Shown here one piece after another: positions 1 to 12,375 of a DNA stretch of 64,000 nucleotides. The stretch is from the NCBI GenBank assembly GCA_963738135.1, contig CAVTVK010000001.1, forward strand, positions 682,001 to 746,000, read 5' to 3'. Numbering within the stretch: position 1 is the first letter of the stretch; each line of letters begins with the position of its first letter. Made by a program: the position numbers and the translations under genes. Source of the stretch: Bog-473 sp963738135 (GTDB taxonomy: Bacteria; Actinomycetota; Acidimicrobiia; Acidimicrobiales; RAAP-2). The notes under the pieces were generated by a model, which was given only the letters and a program-made list of their open reading frames with translations, searched no databases and was not told where the DNA came from.

Positions 1-2093
1 GCCGCGATGGCCGCCGAGGCGAGTCCCGGCAACACGGCGACAGCGCCGAACGGCCCGGCCCGGCCCAGGAACTCCACGGTCCCCGCCACCGTCCCGCTCC
101 CGAGGTCGACGAAGGCCAGTCCGTCGCGGACCGGCCCCGCGGTCGGTTGGCCTCCCACGAGGCCGGCCAACACCGCGTGGCGCGGGTCGCCGTAGGTCAC
201 GACCGCGAGATCGTTCCGGACGTCGAGCGATCCGAGCACTCCGGCGAGCGCGACGACACACTCTTCCTGGCCCGTCGCCGGGTCGAGCCGCAGGACGCGG
301 CCAGTACCCGAGTCGGCCAGGATCAGGTGGTCGCCGCTCCAGCGCGGGTGTCGCGGGAGCGTGAGCCCGCTCAGCAGGCGCTCCCCTGCCGTGGTGAGGA
401 CGACTCCCCCGCCGACGAGCGAGGACTCCCATCCGTTGGGCTCGTTGCTCAGGCCGGCCGCGGTCACGAACGCTGCCCGTCCGTCGACCAGGGCGATACC
501 GGTGAGGAGCGACCGCGTCTCGGGACGGAGCGCGTCGACGCCCGGCGGCACCCAGACGGGGCGCATGGAATGGTGATCGTCGAGCGTGGCCAGGCAACTG
601 AAGAGCCCCGAGACCAAGACCGGTCCACCCGAGCCAAGGGCGAGGTCGGTGACACCGAGACTCCCCGTCGTGTGGGCCTCCTGAGCCAGCAGGAGATGCT
701 CAGCCGGCCCTTCGGGCTCGGGACCGGCGTCGACGAACGTCCACACCTGCCAGTCCGAGGCAAGGACGAGCCTGTCGCCGTCGCAGGCGGCCGCGCTCAC
801 CGAGTCGAGGCCGAACTCGCGGACGACGACACCGAGTCGTTCCTCGGCCGTGATCAGGTACAGGCGCGACGCGGAGGTGGCGACGATGCTCACGTCGTGT
901 TCGGCCAGCACCGCCCCGACGCCGGCGGAGATCACCGGTTCGAACGTGTGCAGGTGCAGAGCCCGCGGCACGCTCATTGGACGACCAGAGTCGCGGCGTC
1001 GAGCCGGGATCGGGACATCGTCGTCGAACCACAGGTCGCCGCGTACCGCTCCACCGAGGAGCCCGACGGCGGCGGGACGCCGGACGCCCGGCAGCGCGCA
1101 CACGTCGAAGAGCTCTCTGACCGACCCCTCGACGAGCAACCAGTGCAGGAGCTCGCCCGACGTGAGATCGATCACGAACAGCCCGAGGTGGGGCAGCATG
1201 TTCCGAGCCTCGAGCGCGTCATCGAGCGGCAACCCCGAATAGATGTCGCCCCGGCGCGGCTTCGACGATCCGACGACCGCGTAGTCCCCCACGAAGCACA
1301 GGCCGCGCAGGAACCCCGGCCCGAAGGCCACCGGCTCGAAGACCTGTCGCTCCCGATCGACCGTGCCCAGCTCACCGGTGCCGGCATTGGCCACCCACAG
1401 CTGGCCGTTCCACCATCGGGGCGAGTGGGGCATGGAGAGGCCGCGGGCCACGACCTCGTTGGTGGCAACGTCAATGACCACACCCTGGTCGCGACGACCG
1501 TCCCGCCAATCGTCCACCTCCGTGGACTCGCTGACGCAGGTCACGTAGGCGGCCGCACCATCCTTCATGGCCAGTCCGTTGAGGTGGCAGCGGTCGCCCG
1601 GGGCGGGCCCGGAAAGAAACGGCGGGTGCCAGCGGGGCACGAAGCTGGCCGAAGCGCTGGTCGAGGCCAGGCACCCGAAGCGCGTATTGACCCACACGTC
1701 GCGGCCGTCCGCCTCGAGTGCCAGATCGTGAATGTTCACGTTGCCGACCGTCGACATCAGGCGCGGAATGAAGAGGCGGTCGTGACCGTCGCTGGTGGTG
1801 GCGCCGGGAGCAAGGACGTTCTCGAACCGCCAGATCTCGTAGCGGGTGGCGACCCACAGCCTGTCGTTCCCGTCGCTCGCCAAGCCCATGACCTTGTCGA
1901 GTGATCGGTCGAAGACAGCGAGTTGCCCCTGCGGGTCCACGCCCACGAGCCAGAGCTTGGCCGGTGGCGTGCCGAAGACCAGGCTGACCTCCTGGGTCAC
2001 CAGCCACTCGGCGAACCCCTCGGATGCCAGAAGCTGGACATCGTCATGGACCTCGAGAAGTTCGGATTCGTCTGGTGAAGGTGCGGTCGTCAT
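1..2093 (-). CDS. Tandem TIGR03032-like beta-propeller protein, C-terminus cut by window edge
   Basis: The reverse strand is open from an ATG at 2093 to the left edge with no stop (at least 697 codons). The translation holds two related halves, about residues 20-355 and 380-697. Each has a DLAL...W/VSxxFxCLA segment (near residue 123 in the first copy) and a PHSPRWW / PRHPRWS motif (near residue 222 in the first copy) followed by a GTGEL/GTGRV strand. These are the marks of the TIGR03032/DUF4915 family, which normally has one such domain of about 300-350 residues. The function of the family is unknown; no signal peptide is seen, so it is probably cytoplasmic. The tRNA at 2179-2251 lies upstream on the same strand. 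Family assignment rests on motif memory and is moderately sure; the tandem duplication is visible directly. Confidence 0.7.
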   Translation of the reverse strand, partial: MTTAPSPDESELLEVHDDVQLLASEGFAEWLVTQEVSLVFGTPPAKLWLVGVDPQGQLAVFDRSLDKVMGLASDGNDRLWVATRYEIWRFENVLAPGATTSDGHDRLFIPRLMSTVGNVNIHDLALEADGRDVWVNTRFGCLASTSASASFVPRWHPPFLSGPAPGDRCHLNGLAMKDGAAAYVTCVSESTEVDDWRDGRRDQGVVIDVATNEVVARGLSMPHSPRWWNGQLWVANAGTGELGTVDRERQVFEPVAFGPGFLRGLCFVGDYAVVGSSKPRRGDIYSGLPLDDALEARNMLPHLGLFVIDLTSGELLHWLLVEGSVRELFDVCALPGVRRPAAVGLLGGAVRGDLWFDDDVPIPARRRDSGRPMSVPRALHLHTFEPVISAGVGAVLAEHDVSIVATSASRLYLITAEERLGVVVREFGLDSVSAAACDGDRLVLASDWQVWTFVDAGPEPEGPAEHLLLAQEAHTTGSLGVTDLALGSGGPVLVSGLFSCLATLDDHHSMRPVWVPPGVDALRPETRSLLTGIALVDGRAAFVTAAGLSNEPNGWESSLVGGGVVLTTAGERLLSGLTLPRHPRWSGDHLILADSGTGRVLRLDPATGQEECVVALAGVLGSLDVRNDLAVVTYGDPRHAVLAGLVGGQPTAGPVRDGLAFVDLGSGTVAGTVEFLGRAGPFGAVAVLPGLASAAIA

Positions 2094-2178
2094 GATCTCA
2101 TGGAAGCGTCATGCGGTCACACCGATGACGCCGCATGGCGTGAGCGTACGACGCCCCGCGTCCGGCGCGGCGCATCCG

Positions 2179-2251
2179 TAGGGCTGGTGGGGATCGAACC
2201 CACGACCCAAGGATTATGAGTCCTCTGCTCTAACCACTGAGCTACAGCCCC
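2179..2251 (-). tRNA. tRNA with CAU anticodon (Ile2 or elongator Met)
   Basis: A 73-nt cloverleaf folds on the reverse strand: 7-bp acceptor (GGGGCTG with CAGCCCT), D arm GCTCAGTGGTTAGAGC, anticodon loop CTCATAA on a 5-bp stem, and T arm GTGGG-TTCGATC-CCCAC, with discriminator A. No CCA is encoded. The anticodon is CAU. The D arm and the GACTCATAATC context look closer to bacterial tRNA-Ile2 (lysidine-modified CAU) than to initiator tRNA, but elongator Met cannot be excluded by eye. Confidence 0.93.
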
Positions 2252-2308
2252 GGGTGGGTTCTAGCCGACGCAGGGCCAGGGCACGGACAATTCACGCTGC
2301 AGCAACCT

Positions 2309-2327
2309 CCGCCCTGCATTCGGGCGG
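2309..2327 (+). promoter_or_regulatory. Stem-loop just upstream of the K+ channel start
   Basis: CCGCCC (2309-2314) pairs perfectly with GGGCGG (2322-2327) around a 7-nt loop, ending 12 nt before the ATG at 2340. No Shine-Dalgarno sequence is seen there, so the hairpin could affect initiation. It has no T-tract. The role is inference only. Confidence 0.25.
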
Positions 2328-2339
2328 CAACATGCCGGC

Positions 2340-4132
2340 ATGGATCTCGAGGACATGGATCGCGTGGACCCTGGGGACGTGCACGGTCACGTGATCGTCT
2401 GCGGGCTGCAGGGCGTGGGGCTACGCGCCGTGGAGCAATTCCACCTGAGCGGTACCGAGGTCGTGGTCATCGACGACGACGCTGATCCCCGCCGCTGGAG
2501 GACCCTCGACGACTGGGGCGTCCCCCATGTCCGGCGGCACGCCCACCGGGGCGAAGGGTTCGACGAAGCGGGCCTGGCGCGGGCCGCCGCGGTCGTCTGT
2601 GTCGAGGTCGACGAGATCCACACGCTGGAGACGGCGCTCCGGATCAAGGAGATCCGCCCCGACCTGCCCCTGGTGGTGCAGCTGGCCAACCCCTCGGTGG
2701 CCCGGGCGCTCGAGCGGGTGTCGGGGCCGGGCAGCGTGCTCGACGTGGCGGCGCTGGCTGCGCCGTCGTTCGTCGAGGCCTGCCTGCTCCGGCCGTCGCA
2801 CTCCATCGAGCTGGCGGGCATCGACTTCGCCGTCGTCGAGCTCGCCGTCGAAGCGCGAGCGCACGTGCACGACACCTTCCGCGCCCACTTCGGCCACCTG
2901 GCCCCCGTGGCGATCATGCCGGTCGGTGACGCGCCCATGGAGCTGTGCCCGGGCCGCGACCACCCGCTCCATGTCGGGGACCGCGTGGCCGTCCTTGGCA
3001 CGGTGGACGAATTGCAGCGCGGGGGGATTCCGACGACGCGGCCCGCCGAGCGGTCCAACACGGTCTGTGGGTCTGGCGCGCCGCATCCGAGTGCAGGTCC
3101 GCATCGCGCTCGAGGAGGGCAACCGCGCCCTGGCCGTGGTGGCCTCGGCGCTGTTCGCGCTCATCGTGCTGGCGACCGTCATCATCCACTCCACGTTCCG
3201 ACCCGACGACTCGCACGCGCACCTCGGATTCCTCGCCTCCCTGTACTTCACCGTGGAGACCGTGGCGACCGTCGGGTACGGGGACTACAGCTTCTCGCAC
3301 CAGAGCCCGTGGCTCATGGTCTGGGCGATCATGCTCATCGTCCTGGGCGTGGCCCTCGTGTCGACCGCGTTCGCGCTGTTCACCAACATCTTGGTGAGCC
3401 GCCGTCATCGAGCGGTCGCTCGGGAGGCGGCAGGTACCGGGGATGGTGGACCACGTGATCGTCATCGGCCTCGGCGCGGTGGGCATCAGCGTCGTCCGTC
3501 AACTCGTGACGGAAGGCGAGTCCGTGGTCGTCATTGAGCGCGACGCCGACAACCGCTACCTGGCCCAGGCCCGCGCGCTGGGCGTCCCCGTCGTCATCGC
3601 CGATGCCACCCAGTCGCAGACCCATCGCATGGTCAACGTCGCGGACGCCAAGGCCGTCGCCGTCCTGACGAGCGGGGACCTGACGAACATCGAGACCGGG
3701 CTGTCGGTACGCGAATCGCTGGGTGAACGGTGGGACGACGTCCCCGTGGTCCTGCGCGTCTTCGATCGCGAGCTGGCGCAGATGATGGAGCGCGGCTTCG
3801 GCTTTCAACACGTCCGCTCGACCTCGGCCCTCGCCGCGCCCTGGTTCGTCGGCGCCGCCCTCGGACTCGACGTTCTCAGCACGTTCTACGTCGACCAACA
3901 GCCGTTCCTGGTGGCCGGTCTCACGGTGGCGCCCGACGGCGGCCTGCAGGGGCTCGCCATGCGGGATCTCTCGTCGAGGACACGAGTCATCGCCCTCAGC
4001 CGCGCCGCCGACGGCGTGCTGGAGCATCCACCGCGCCGAGGCACGGTCTTCGCCGGCGGCGACATCGCGTACCTCCTCGGCCCCTACGAGGAGCTCCTCG
4101 GGGTCCTCCAACGCGATCAGACACGCGTCTGA
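2340..4132 (+). CDS. Potassium channel with two RCK/TrkA-N domains flanking one pore (two frame breaks)
   Basis: Read as one gene over three frames. Frame 1 (from ATG 2340) gives an N-terminal Rossmann/TrkA-N domain (HVIVCGLQGVG near residue 17) plus a linker domain. Frame 2 gives two transmembrane helices around a selectivity filter TVGYGD (about residue 311). Frame 3 (from about 3443) gives a second TrkA-N domain (HVIVIGLGAVG). The breaks fall at a G6 run (3021-3026) and a G4 run (3439-3442); dropping one G from each restores a single reading frame of roughly 595 residues. The product should be a membrane K+ channel gated by nucleotide binding to RCK domains, with a pore sandwiched between two RCK modules. 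I consider the breaks to be sequence errors because all domains are intact. Confidence 0.82.
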
Positions 4133-4154
4133 GGACTCGGCATCATGGTGCGTC

Positions 4155-6402
4155 GTGACCATGGTGGAGGAGGACACGCCCGGATCCTCCACCGCCCCTG
4201 CGTCGCCGGTTGCCAACCCTCAGGGCACACCCGCCGCGCGGTTCGGGCCCTGGGTGGTGGTGGCCTTGTCGATGGCCTGGGGACTGTGGGAGCTGCGGCC
4301 CGAGCTGCGCGCCGTGCCGTACCTCGACGACAGCTCCCTGCACCAGCAGATGGTGCGCGCCGCCTCGGCCCGTATCAGCCAGGGGCATCTCCCCTTGACG
4401 AGCTGGTTCCCCTACCTCGGTCTGGGCTCGCCCCAGTTCCTCCACTACCAGAGCCTGCCGTCGATGATCTCGGGGGTCATCGGCACCTTCGCGAACCCCG
4501 ACACGGTGTTCCGCTGGACCCTCTATCTCCTGTTGGCGCTGTGGCCGATCGCCGTCTACTGGAGCGGGCGCCTCTTCGGCTTGAGCCGCTGGACTGCCGC
4601 CTCGGCGGCCGCGGTGGCGCCGTTCCTGGCCTCGGCCGCCGGCATCGGGTACGAGACCAAGGCCTACGTCTGGGTCGGGTACGGCGTGTGGACCCAGCTG
4701 TGGGCGATCGTGGACGCTCCCGCTGGCGTGGGGCTTCACCTACCGCTCCCTGTCCTCGTTACGCGGCGCGTTCTGGGCCGTCCTCTTCATCATGCTGACG
4801 GTGGCGCTGCACTACGAGACCGGGTACCTGGCCTTCGTGCCGTTGGTGGTGTGGCCCTTCATCGCCCCGTCTGACCTGTGGCGACGACTCGGACGTGCCG
4901 TCGCGCTCGGCGCGTGCGTCCGCGCTGGCATCGGCCTGGGTCATCGTCCCCCTACTCCAGCAATCCCACTGGGCGGCGCGCAATCAGATCCTGGAGGGCA
5001 CGGGGCTCGAGAACGGCTACGGCGCCGGCCAAATGCTGTCGTGGCTCTTCACCGGCCACCTCTACGACGACGGCCGCTGGCCCGTCGTCACGGTCCTCGT
5101 CGCCGTGGGCATCGGCGTGTGCATGGCGCGCTGGCGTTCGTTCCTCGCCGGCCGCGCCCTCATCGTCATCTGGGTGGTGACGCTGCTGATGACGTTCGGA
5201 CGGACGACGTTCGGGCCCCTCTACGACGTCCTGCCGGGCAGCAGCGACATCTTCATCCGGCGCTTCCAAATGGGCGTGCAGCTCTCGGGCATCCTGCTGG
5301 CCGGCATCGCCCTCGTCTTCCTCGGACGGCTCATCCTCGACGGCGCGCTGGCGCAGGTCCCCGAGGAGCGCCGCGGCTGGGCCGCGCGGCCGGCTGGGCG
5401 GGGCGTCGTCGCCGGGCTGTGCATCGTGGCGTTGGTTCTGGTGCTCGCGCCCGGCCTGGAGCGACATGGACACCTACGACGGCCACAACGCGACGAACAT
5501 CGGCCTGCAAGCAGCGGCCGACGTACAGGAGGAACCCGCAGATCGACCGAGTTGCTGGACTACGTGCGCGCCCATCCCCGTGGCCGCGTCTACGCAGGGG
5601 CGCCGACCAACTGGGGCAACGACTTCCTCGTGGGTGCGGTCCCGGTGTTCAAGTACCTCGAGAGCAAGGACGTCGACGAGGTCGGCTACACACTGCGCAC
5701 GGCTTCGCTCATGACCGATCCCGAGTACTTCTTCGACGAGACCAACCCCGGCGACTACCCGCTCTTCGGCATCGGCTACATCATCATGCCGGTCGACATG
5801 GCAGCGCCGGTCGAAGCCGACAAGGTCGGGTGCTCGGGCGACTACTGCCTGTGGGCGCTCCCCCAAAGCGGTTACATCCACGTCTACGACACGACGGGCA
5901 CCCTCACGGCCACCCGGGCCGACGTCGGTTCGCAGAGTACGACCCTGCTCGCCTCACCGCTGCTCGAACGAGCAGCGCGACCTCACCGTCGGTTTCAACG
6001 GGCAGGCGGCGTCCGCCCCCACCGCGGCCGATGCGTCGGCGCTGCGAGGGTCGCCGGGGCGTGTGGTGACGGAGCGGGCCGATCTCGAGAACGGCACGGC
6101 CCGGGCCGTGGTGCACACGACACGGAGGGCCACCGTGGTGCTCAGCGCCTCCTACGACCCGGGCTGGCACGCCACGGTGAACGGCAGAGCCGGCGCCCAC
6201 GGTCATGGTGGCGCCGGCGCTGGTCGGTGTCGTCGTGGGCCCGGGTGTGCACACGGTGGTGTTCACCTACGACGGCTACGGGTCCTACGGCGCGCTGTTC
6301 GTCCTGGCGCTCGTGGTCCTCGTGGGAGCAGCCGTTGCACCCCTGGTCTGGCGCCGGACGCGATCGACGCGGCAGCGGCGGGACGGGGACAATGGAGGGT
6401 GA
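4155..6402 (+). CDS. YfhO / PTPS-related multi-pass membrane protein, broken by at least five frame changes
   Basis: The coding signal wanders through all three frames but is continuous in content. About 4155-4710 encodes a helix-rich start with WFPYLGLGSPQFLHYQ, as in the 6-pyruvoyl-tetrahydropterin-synthase-related membrane family. About 4715-4915 and 4915-5465 encode further hydrophobic helices. About 5466-5960 encodes a soluble extracytoplasmic part (YDGHNATNIG, YVRAHPRGRVYAG). About 6063-6402 encodes YDPGWHATVNG and VGPGVHTVVFTYDG, a typical YfhO C-terminal domain, then a last helix. These are large polyprenyl-sugar glycosyltransferase-like or unknown membrane proteins. The stop TGA (6400-6402) overlaps the ATG of the next gene. 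Most frame steps equal one extra base. It could be a real pseudogene or an error cluster. Confidence 0.6.
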
Positions 6403-6872
6403 TGACGACACGCCCCAGCCCTGAGCCTCGGCCGACGACGACGGCCACCGAGTCCGCCGACGTGGTCGTGGAGTTCCTCCGCGCCCTCGCCGCGTACGAC
6501 GTCGACGCGGCGCTCGACCTCGTCGCCGACGACCTCGTCTACAGCAACGTGTCCCTGCCCACCATCTACGGCCGTGACCGGCTGGAGCGCATCGCCCGGC
6601 CCTGGCTGCGGCCCGGGCGGATGGGCTTCGACGTCCACCTCAATCACGTGGCGACAGAGGACAACGTCGTGCTGACCGATCGGATCGACGAGCTCAGCTT
6701 CGGCCGCTTCGCGACCCGGTTCTGGGTCTATGGCCGCTTCGTCGTCGGTGACGACTGGAAGATCGCCGTCTGGCGCGACTCCTTCGACTGGCTGGACGTG
6801 ACCATCGGCAACCTGCGAGGTCTCGCCGGCCTGGTGTCGCCGGCGCTGAACCGCCGGATGCCGGCAGACTGA
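6402..6872 (+). CDS. Limonene-1,2-epoxide hydrolase-like protein
   Basis: 156 residues, the expected length for the small LEH fold (SnoaL/NTF2-like). The residues of the LEH active site can be placed: Tyr47 and Asn49 in YSN, the Arg94-x-Asp96 pair in LTDRIDEL, and Asp126 in WRDSFD, matching the Asp-Arg-Asp triad plus the water-holding Tyr/Asn of the Rhodococcus enzyme. The reaction would be direct hydration of an epoxide; the substrate is unknown. The start ATG overlaps the stop of the upstream membrane protein (ATGA-type overlap), suggesting coupled translation. A four-copy 16-bp repeat begins directly after its stop codon. Confidence 0.82.
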   Translation: MTTRPSPEPRPTTTATESADVVVEFLRALAAYDVDAALDLVADDLVYSNVSLPTIYGRDRLERIARPWLRPGRMGFDVHLNHVATEDNVVLTDRIDELSFGRFATRFWVYGRFVVGDDWKIAVWRDSFDWLDVTIGNLRGLAGLVSPALNRRMPAD

Positions 6873-6936
6873 CTTCGAGGCACGTCTGCTTCGAGGCACG
6901 TCTGCTTCGAGGCACGTCTGCTTCGAGGCACGTCTG
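6873..6936. repeat. Tandem repeat, 16 bp x 4
   Basis: CTTCGAGGCACGTCTG is repeated four times without mismatch, starting at the base after the TGA of the epoxide-hydrolase-like gene. It lies in the 96-bp gap between two convergent genes. It carries no credible ORF of its own. Confidence 0.95.
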
Positions 6937-6968
6937 GAGGAGTGCCGCTCTCCTGCAGGTAGCCCCCT

Positions 6969-7211
6969 CTACTGGAGGTAGCCCTCCACGGTCCCGGCCG
7001 AGCGCTCAGAGGCGGCGTCGGGGTCCTGGCCGGCGTGCCGCTTGGCCCGGCGTTGGCGCAGCATGTCCCAGAGCTGGTCGAGTGTCACCTCGAGGTCGCG
7101 CTTGCGCTTCAGCTCGTCGTCGCTCAGTCCCTCGCCGACATGCGCTTCCTCGAGCTGCTGCTCCTCGGCGGCGAGCTGGTTGATGCGCTCCACGATGTCC
7201 TGGTCGTCCAC
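6969..7211 (-). CDS. DUF2630 family protein
   Basis: 80 residues from a GTG at 7211 (VDDQDIVERINQL). The reading frame extends further upstream, but the family begins at this point. Family hallmarks are visible: a helical start with EEQQLEE, the LDQLWDMLRQRRAKRHAGQD core and the C-terminal TVEGYLQ. The function is unknown; the family is nearly confined to actinobacteria. It is predicted to be a soluble, helical, charged cytoplasmic protein. It sits between lon, transcribed the same way upstream, and a convergent hydrolase gene. Confidence 0.8.
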   Translation of the reverse strand: MDDQDIVERINQLAAEEQQLEEAHVGEGLSDDELKRKRDLEVTLDQLWDMLRQRRAKRHAGQDPDAASERSAGTVEGYLQ

Positions 7212-7290
7212 TGTCAGCTCCGATCGACGGTCCCAGCGCCGGTGCAACTGGGCCAGACCCAACGTGTGGGCCTGACCCAGTTTGCCGGAC

Positions 7291-9664
<2,374 letters not shown>

Positions 9665-9811
9665 CAGGTGTCCTTTTGTAATGCCGTAATGGCAATTCCT
9701 CTGACTGGTCAACCATATGGGTGGGAGAGTCATTCCCGTGCAGGTCCGGCCCCTGGTCGGGGGTCCGGAAAGACGACGGGGCGACCTCCCCAAGGGCCTA
9801 CGCTGGGCCTC

Positions 9812-10126
9812 GTGAGCGGTACCGAGACTGTCCCGAGCCCGGGAGCGGCGGGGGGAACGACCCTGGCCCCGGCCCGGCCAGCACCCGATCTCGACGACGG
9901 CGACCACGACCGGATGGCCCACATCGTCCTGGAGGGGTACACCCCCAAGGGGGGCGACTACGTCTCGGCCGGCCCCAGCGTGGTGGAGGGCATCGTCAAC
10001 CGCACGGCGGTGCGGGCCCTCTGCGGCAAGGAGTGGGTGCCGGGGCGGGACCCCAAGCGCTACGGACTCTGCCCCACCTGCAAGGAGATCGCCGAGTCGA
10101 TGGGATGGAAGATCCCGGCCAGCTGA
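9812..10126 (+). CDS. DUF3039 family protein
   Basis: 104 residues from GTG 9812 (VSGTETVPSPG). The C-terminal half has ALCGKEWVPGRDPKRYGLCPTCKEI, with a Cys near the start and a CPTC pair that could bind a metal; this is typical of the actinobacterial DUF3039 family of unknown function. The N-terminal 35 residues are low-complexity. It is divergent from lon and not obviously in an operon with the ABC genes that begin 106 bp downstream. Confidence 0.78.
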   Translation: MSGTETVPSPGAAGGTTLAPARPAPDLDDGDHDRMAHIVLEGYTPKGGDYVSAGPSVVEGIVNRTAVRALCGKEWVPGRDPKRYGLCPTCKEIAESMGWKIPAS

Positions 10127-10232
10127 GCCCGCGTCGGCGCCCGGCGCCGGCATTCGTGCCCCTGGTGCGGGTTCGCTACCGTGCGGTAACAAATGATCCG
10201 TGCCCGGGAACGGGCCGCCCGAAGGGAGCACG

Positions 10233-11378
<1,146 letters not shown>

Positions 11379-11487
11379 CGGCGGTCACCACGGCGCCGCC
11401 GATCGTGCCGGATCCGCTCGATGGCGGAGGCGGAGGCGGAGGCGGGGCGCGCGCGGGGGCGGCGGCGACGGACGGGGGCACACGGCG

Positions 11488-12375
11488 GTGCTGCGCTCCC
11501 GGCGACGCAAGCAGGCCCTGCTGGCCTATCTCCTGATCCTGCCGGCGATGGTGGTCTTCGGGGTCTTCTCCTTCTATCCATTCGCACGCAACTTCAAGCT
11601 GATGCTCTACGAGACCCCTCCGGTGCCGGGCCTCCCGCCGCACTACGTCGGGCTGCACCAGATCATCCCCACCATCACCTCGACGCAGTTCACCCAGAGC
11701 CTCGTCACGACCCTGCTCCTGGTCGTGCTGGTGGTGCCCATCAGCCTGCTGGCGGGCCTGGGGCTGGCCGTGGCGGCACACCGCAAGCTCAAGGGCATGG
11801 CCGCCTACCGGGTGATCTTCTCCTCCACGGTGGTCAGCTCGGTGGCGGTCGCCTCGGTGGTCTTCGGGACCCTCCTCAATCCGGTGGTGGGGCTCTTGCC
11901 GTGGCTCGGCATCAATCCGACCCCGCCGGTGCTCGAGAGCTCGACCTGGGCCCTCCCCGCCGTGGCGCTCATCACCATCTGGCAGTTCCTCGGCCTCTCC
12001 TTCATCGTCATGCTGGCCGGCCTGCAGTCGGTACCCGACGAGCTGCTCGAGGCGGCGCGCATCGACGGCGCCGGCCCGTGGACGCGTTTTTGGCGCATGA
12101 CCGTGCCGCTCCTCTCCCCCACCATCTTCTTCGCGGGGGTCATCAGCACCATCTACGCCTTCCAGGCCTTCGGCGCCATCGACATCCTCATCGGGAGCCA
12201 GAACGCCGTGCGCCTGCACACCAACGTGCTCATCTACAACATCATCAACACGCTGCAGATCCAGAACAACGCCGGATCGGCCGCCATCATGGCCACCGTC
12301 CTGTTCGTGATCCTGCTGGTGCTCACCCTCCTGCAGATCCGTCTCTTGGAACGGCGGGTGAACTATGCCCGCTGA
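11488..12375 (+). CDS. Sugar ABC transporter permease, UgpA/MalF-type
   Basis: Six hydrophobic helices and the EAA loop (EAARIDGAGPWTRFWRMTVP) mark a CUT1 permease. I give the conservative start GTG 11488 (VLRSRRRKQALLAYL). A GTG at 11375 that overlaps the ATPase stop opens a Pro/Gly-rich N-terminus in another frame across a GGCGGA repeat, so a frame error near 11420-11480 may hide the real start. The stop lies 11 nt inside the next permease gene, implying one mRNA and coupled translation. It pairs with the 12365 permease in the membrane. Confidence 0.88.
   Translation: MLRSRRRKQALLAYLLILPAMVVFGVFSFYPFARNFKLMLYETPPVPGLPPHYVGLHQIIPTITSTQFTQSLVTTLLLVVLVVPISLLAGLGLAVAAHRKLKGMAAYRVIFSSTVVSSVAVASVVFGTLLNPVVGLLPWLGINPTPPVLESSTWALPAVALITIWQFLGLSFIVMLAGLQSVPDELLEAARIDGAGPWTRFWRMTVPLLSPTIFFAGVISTIYAFQAFGAIDILIGSQNAVRLHTNVLIYNIINTLQIQNNAGSAAIMATVLFVILLVLTLLQIRLLERRVNYAR

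Noticed and set aside
147..1904. 585-codon forward-strand open frame
   Set aside because: It is the antisense of the TIGR03032 gene; its composition (His/Arg/Gly/Asp-rich without hydrophobic cores) is that of a shadow in high-GC DNA.
9665..9811. HspR (HAIR) or similar heat-shock operator upstream of lon
   Set aside because: No CTTGAGT-N7-ACTCAAG-like repeat; only a weak TGCC/GGCA repeat at 9682-9694.
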